This document shows positions 60,856 to 64,000 of a stretch of DNA of 64,000 bases, in pieces. The position numbers were made by a program, and so were the translations under genes. Under the pieces are notes generated by a model. It saw only the letters and a list, made by a program, of their open reading frames with translations, was not told where the DNA came from and did not search any database. The DNA lies in assembly GCA_963693315.1 (NCBI GenBank), contig OY856186.1, positions 72,162,128 to 72,226,127 on the forward strand, in the 5' to 3' direction. Each line of letters begins with the position of its first letter. The first letter of the stretch is position 1. Source of the DNA: Diogma glabrata. Taxonomy: Eukaryota > Arthropoda > Insecta > Diptera > Cylindrotomidae.

Positions 60856-61293
60856 TAAAATGTACTTATAATTGCTTTCAAAAAATATGATCTTCCAATA
60901 ACATGATGTATTTGGCATCTTCCCCTTTTGGCCACAAACCCCTTTTATGAAAGCAGCTATACGTGGTATCGTCGGCAGACTAAAAGATAATGTTAAAACT
61001 TATCATAATAGATCTTTTCACAACTTCCATTGCCAGCAAGGTGGCTGGTCTTATGTTCAAAAGTAATTAAAATTGACAATGTATTTAAAAAAGGTGCTAA
61101 AATCGTTAAACTTATTCGAGCACGTGGATTAAACCATCGAGCATTAATGACATTGCTAAATGATGTGAAGTGTGATTACGAAGATTTGCTATATTATACC
61201 GAAGTGCGTTGCCCTTCAAATCATAAGTTTCAAGATTTTTACAGCCGTTGGACGAAATTGTAATTTTTTTCTAAATTAAAAATTACAGTCCCT

Positions 61294-61616
61294 GGGCCCT
61301 CGCTGATTTCATTTAATGATTTCCACCTATTTAATACTTCGTGAGGCGTCTGTTTTCGGACTCGATAATAGCAGACACAATTTTGTTGGACAAGGTTTCC
61401 CTCGTGTAAAACAAACTTCTACCCTCGTAGTTAAAGAAAAAAGGTTGTAGCAAATTTACAAGATCCCGGGCAATTGGCATTTTTCGAAGCTTACTTAACG
61501 AAAAAGCGGCCGAATCGAGGAAAATTGCAAAACAAAAGTTTTTGGACTCGTCAAGGACAGGCGCCTCACGAAGTATAAAATATGTGGCAATCATTAAATG
61601 AAATCGGCGAGGGCCC
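61294..61616. mobile_element. MITE nested in hAT, GGGCCCTCGC TIR
   Basis: GGGCCCTCGCTGATTTCATT...TAATGATT at 61294 and, inverted, GGGCCCTCGCCGATTTCATT...TAATGATT ending at 61616; GCCTCACGAAGTAT also pairs. It lies between the TEVR and WIQDL blocks of the hAT transposase. Confidence 0.8.
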
Positions 61617-62005
61617 TTGGAATATTATGACTGCTCTGAACTAAAAAACTTGATTGGATACAAGATTTGGTTTTCTCAGTTGACATTACTGGCCATCTCA
61701 GTCAACTCAATATTATTGTTCATTGTAAAAACATGCTTCTAACCTCGTTGTATGACCAAATACGTTCATTCAAACAAATGATATCCTTATGGAAAAATAC
61801 AATTAAAACGAGAAAATTTATGCAATTTTTCTAGTTGTAAGACTCTTTTGCTTAAAGATGCAGAGAAATTTGAAAAATATGAAAAACAACTGATGTTGGC
61901 AGACGATTTTAAATTGAGTAGTGAGTCTTATTTCAATATTTTTTACTCTCCGATTGTCATTGAAAATATTGACGAAAATTGGGAAATGGGCCCGAGTATA
62001 AATTA

Positions 62006-62523
62006 GTTAGGGAAAGCCTGAACACAATCAGGGTGTGATCAGGGCCAGAAATGGTAAGCCCTATTAGGGCAATTGATGTTGGCCTGTTCCGGTTCTGAAT
62101 TAGAAATCCCTTTTAAGATTAACCTTATTTGAATATATCCGTTCCTGATGTGGTTTTTCGTATTTCACTGGTTGGGCAATCTGATCAGGGCCTGATACAA
62201 AATACCTTACTACAGTTTGCCGTATTTAGTTTTATATGGGGAACTTGATCAGGCCCTGATTCGACTATCCCAATCAAAGTCTGCAGCAAAGTGCTTGAAA
62301 TCATCGAATTTTCGATCTTTGATAATTTATCATAAAAATCGATGATTTGGACAGTTAAAAAAAGTAAAATTTCAAAAAAATTATTTTTTCGCGATGGTGA
62401 AGGTGATGTGATAAGGTAGTGATACCCAACATTTTGCTGCTAATTGGGAAAAAGCGTTACACTCATGATCAGGGCCTTATCAAACTAGGGCAAACCTTAC
62501 CAGGGTCATAATACAACCCTAAC
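62006..62523. mobile_element. GATCAGGGCC-rich element, GTTAGGG ends, 6-bp TSD
   Basis: GTTAGGG (62006-62012) and CCCTAAC (62517-62523) are flanked by AAATTA on both sides (62000-62005, 62524-62529). The interior is full of TGATCAGGGC and GGTAAGCCCTA motifs also seen at 52.1-52.3 kb. It splits the hAT transposase just before ELPCDTLL. Confidence 0.8.
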
Positions 62524-63011
62524 AAATTACTGCTCGGAGTGTTTATAGAACTACCATGCGACACGCTATTAAACCAAAAATATAAGGAAATTGGTATTCC
62601 AGAGTTTTACGATTATTTATCTGCAGACCGTACAAGAACTCGACATTTTGTTATACGCATATAATCCATGTTTGGTAGCAGCACGTATATATGTGAACAC
62701 ATTTTTTCACAAATGAAGATAAATAAAACTGCAAAGCGAGCCAGATTGACGGAAGAACATTTAGAATTGATATTAAAAATTACATTAAGCCAAAAACTAA
62801 TACCAAATTTTGATTTAGCAAGAAACTGAATTAATAAATATATTTTTAAGAACTAATAAATTTCTATATAAACATTTTTGTTTTGTTTTCTTTAACAAAT
62901 TTAAAATTTTTAATAAAACCAAGAACACGTGGCCCGCATAAGGCTTTGGAAAATAATTTTTGAAAAATTTGGCCCGTATACCGAAATGAATTTGACATGC
63001 CTGTTCTAGTA

Positions 63012-63670
63012 GGATCGAAGTATCAAACAAACACAAAAAAGCTCCCAAAAATAATCCACAACAGTCAACATATGTTTAGGATCCAAAAAAATAACTTCTA
63101 AAACTTTTTCTATGACCAATATAGAAATTGTTACTAATGTAGTTATAGTAAATATAAAAATAGTTTTTAGTAATTTAATGTAGGACATTTCATTATTTTT
63201 ATTTATGATGATTAAACTACCTATGTAGCAGTAATGCAATATGATTATTACGGACTTGTGCGGAATGATATGTTAAACAATTCAATATTGTCATCAGCTT
63301 TGTCACAGTTGAAGAAAAATAGAATGAAGACGATGAAAAAATAAAAACTTTGAACCTTACCATTTCCGATTTTCTTGAAATTGCTTTATAAAAAAATTAC
63401 ATTGAAACATTTTCTAATTGTACATCAAATTTTTCAAAAATTTAATTTTTAGAGACGGCGAACCTCAAAAGCTTTTGGTTTTCTGAATATTTACTATTTT
63501 ACAAAACACTTAAATTACAGATAGTCGTTTTATTTTTATGACGAAAAACCCCCATTTGAAAATTTACCAGGTCTGTATTTTTTCAAAATCTGTCCTTTAA
63601 ATTTTTTCAAAATCTATCCTTCAAGATCTATCCTTTAAATTACAATAAAAAAATTTATATCACTAATTAT
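63012..63670. other. AT-rich stretch, nothing recognised
   Basis: No gene remnant identified; short direct repeat AAATCTATCCTT(C/T)AA near 63600-63640. Confidence 0.5.
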
Positions 63671-63676
63671 CTGAAA

Positions 63677-63753
63677 TTGCCTGAAATATTTAATACTTAT
63701 TTTAATTTATAATATGTAAATAAATTAAAATAAGTATTAAATATTTCAGGTAA
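63677..63753. repeat. Hairpin, 33-bp arms with one mismatch
   Basis: TTGCCTGAAATATTTAATAC...TTTAATTTA, an 11-nt loop, then the inverse with a single C/T difference. Confidence 0.95.
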
Positions 63754-63759
63754 TTTTTA

Positions 63760-64000
63760 AAAAGTTCAAAAAGTTCAAAATTTATAAAATTTTTAAAATA
63801 TGTAATGTTTTCTTATTTTTTTTGCGTCTATGCTCCATGTAGGAGCGTTGCTGATCTAACCAGCTTCGAATATTCACCACGGTCATTCACAACAGCGTGA
63901 TAATTACCATGGCAGCTAATTTTTTATGGTCACTCAATACGTCTGTATCCACGCCGATGCCGATTACCGATGTTTTGAGAAAATCGGAATTGGTCGGGTG
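63760..64000. other. Right edge, less AT-rich, unassigned
   Basis: The last about 170 bp are clearly richer in GC than the rest and open in more than one frame, so a gene or element may begin here and continue past the window. No family recognised. Confidence 0.3.

Larger units (their letters stand above)
60947..62829 (+). pseudogene. hAT transposase, GTF2IRD2-like, broken
   Basis: Blocks in order: MKAAIRGIVGRLKDN and a degenerate FHCIIHQ region; KVIKIDNVFKKGAKIVKLIR, ARGLNHRALMTLLNDV, DYEDLLYYTEVRCPS (61048-61215; HT/YTEVRW is the family hallmark, Trp here Cys); after a MITE, WIQDLVFSVDITGHLSQLN and SLYDQIRSFKQMISLWKN (61650-61800); ADDFKLSSESYFNIFYSP; after another insertion, ELPCDTLLNQKYKEIGIPEF, stop (62662-62664), SMFGSSTYICEHIFSQMKIN and RARLTEEHLELILKI to a final stop at 62829. 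The end is the hAT dimerisation domain (FGSTY-CE-x-FS). Confidence 0.85.
59470..63003 (+). mobile_element. hAT transposon (GTF2IRD2-like), 8-bp TSD intact, three nested insertions
   Basis: The left end CAGGGATGTCAAACTCA (59470) and the right end, inverted, CAGGCATGTCAAATTCA (ending 63003) are flanked by a perfect 8-bp duplication TTCTAGTA at 59462-59469 and 63004-63011. Subterminal GTGGCC/GGCCCG blocks match. The interior has transposase remnants interrupted by a foldback element, a GGGCCC-ended MITE and a GTTAGGG-ended repeat. Confidence 0.95.

Overview
This 64-kb window looks like nuclear DNA from an insect. It is very AT-rich, carries long microsatellites ((TA)n, (GT)n, (TTTA)n), and has spliced genes with GT-AG introns. 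It is dominated by decayed transposons typical of insects (hAT, PIF/Harbinger with a MADF-BESS partner, Helitron, Jockey/R1-like LINEs, BEL/Pao). There are no bacterial-style operons, ribosome binding sites or CRISPR arrays. The order cannot be fixed from sequence alone.

Only one gene looks intact. It is a seven-exon SLC13 (INDY-type) dicarboxylate/citrate transporter on the minus strand at 25276-27342, coding for 566 residues with all splice phases consistent. Almost everything else recognisable is mobile DNA or its debris.

Layout. 0-2.6 kb: a TIR element with a (TA)n tract and two exon-like blocks, then a LINE 3' end. 3.9-5.5 kb: a Helitron with a broken Pif1-type helicase. 6.1-9.4 kb: a satellite-like array with a 629-bp higher-order unit. 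9.6-11.0 kb: a second, palindromic Helitron with a mariner-like MITE inside. 11.5-14.1 kb: a ZMYM1-type hAT with a perfect 8-bp target-site duplication (TSD). 15.2-16.7 kb: a second hAT with a perfect TSD and a nested MITE. 16.8-20 kb: a foldback element and a PIF/Harbinger transposase gene interrupted by a MITE and holding opposed MADF-BESS fragments in its intron. 21.4-22.9 kb: spaced repeats, a roughly 410-bp (GT)n tract and a BEL/Pao pol fragment. 24.0-24.5 kb: a TA-flanked MITE. 25.3-27.3 kb: the SLC13 gene. 27.9-29.9 kb: a candidate TIR element filled with (TTTA)n.

30.8-33.5 kb and 40.9-44.9 kb hold two related long-TIR elements that encode a DDE-like transposase I cannot assign to a named superfamily. 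Between them lie a 2.3-kb foldback with arms of roughly 0.65 kb, a hairpin-ended element, a small MITE and a LINE with endonuclease, RT and RNase H remnants. 44.9-59.4 kb is mostly AT-rich noncoding DNA with an LTR-element protease fragment, LINE scraps, several perfect hairpins and one low-complexity ORF. 59.5-63.0 kb is a third hAT (GTF2IRD2-like) with a perfect 8-bp TSD and three nested insertions.

The strongest leads are: the two unassigned DDE elements, which both carry TAG at the same otherwise-Trp codon; the antiparallel MADF-BESS fragments inside the Harbinger intron; the palindromic Helitron; the higher-order satellite; and a terminal-exon-like ORF with a poly(A) signal carried inside a foldback element.
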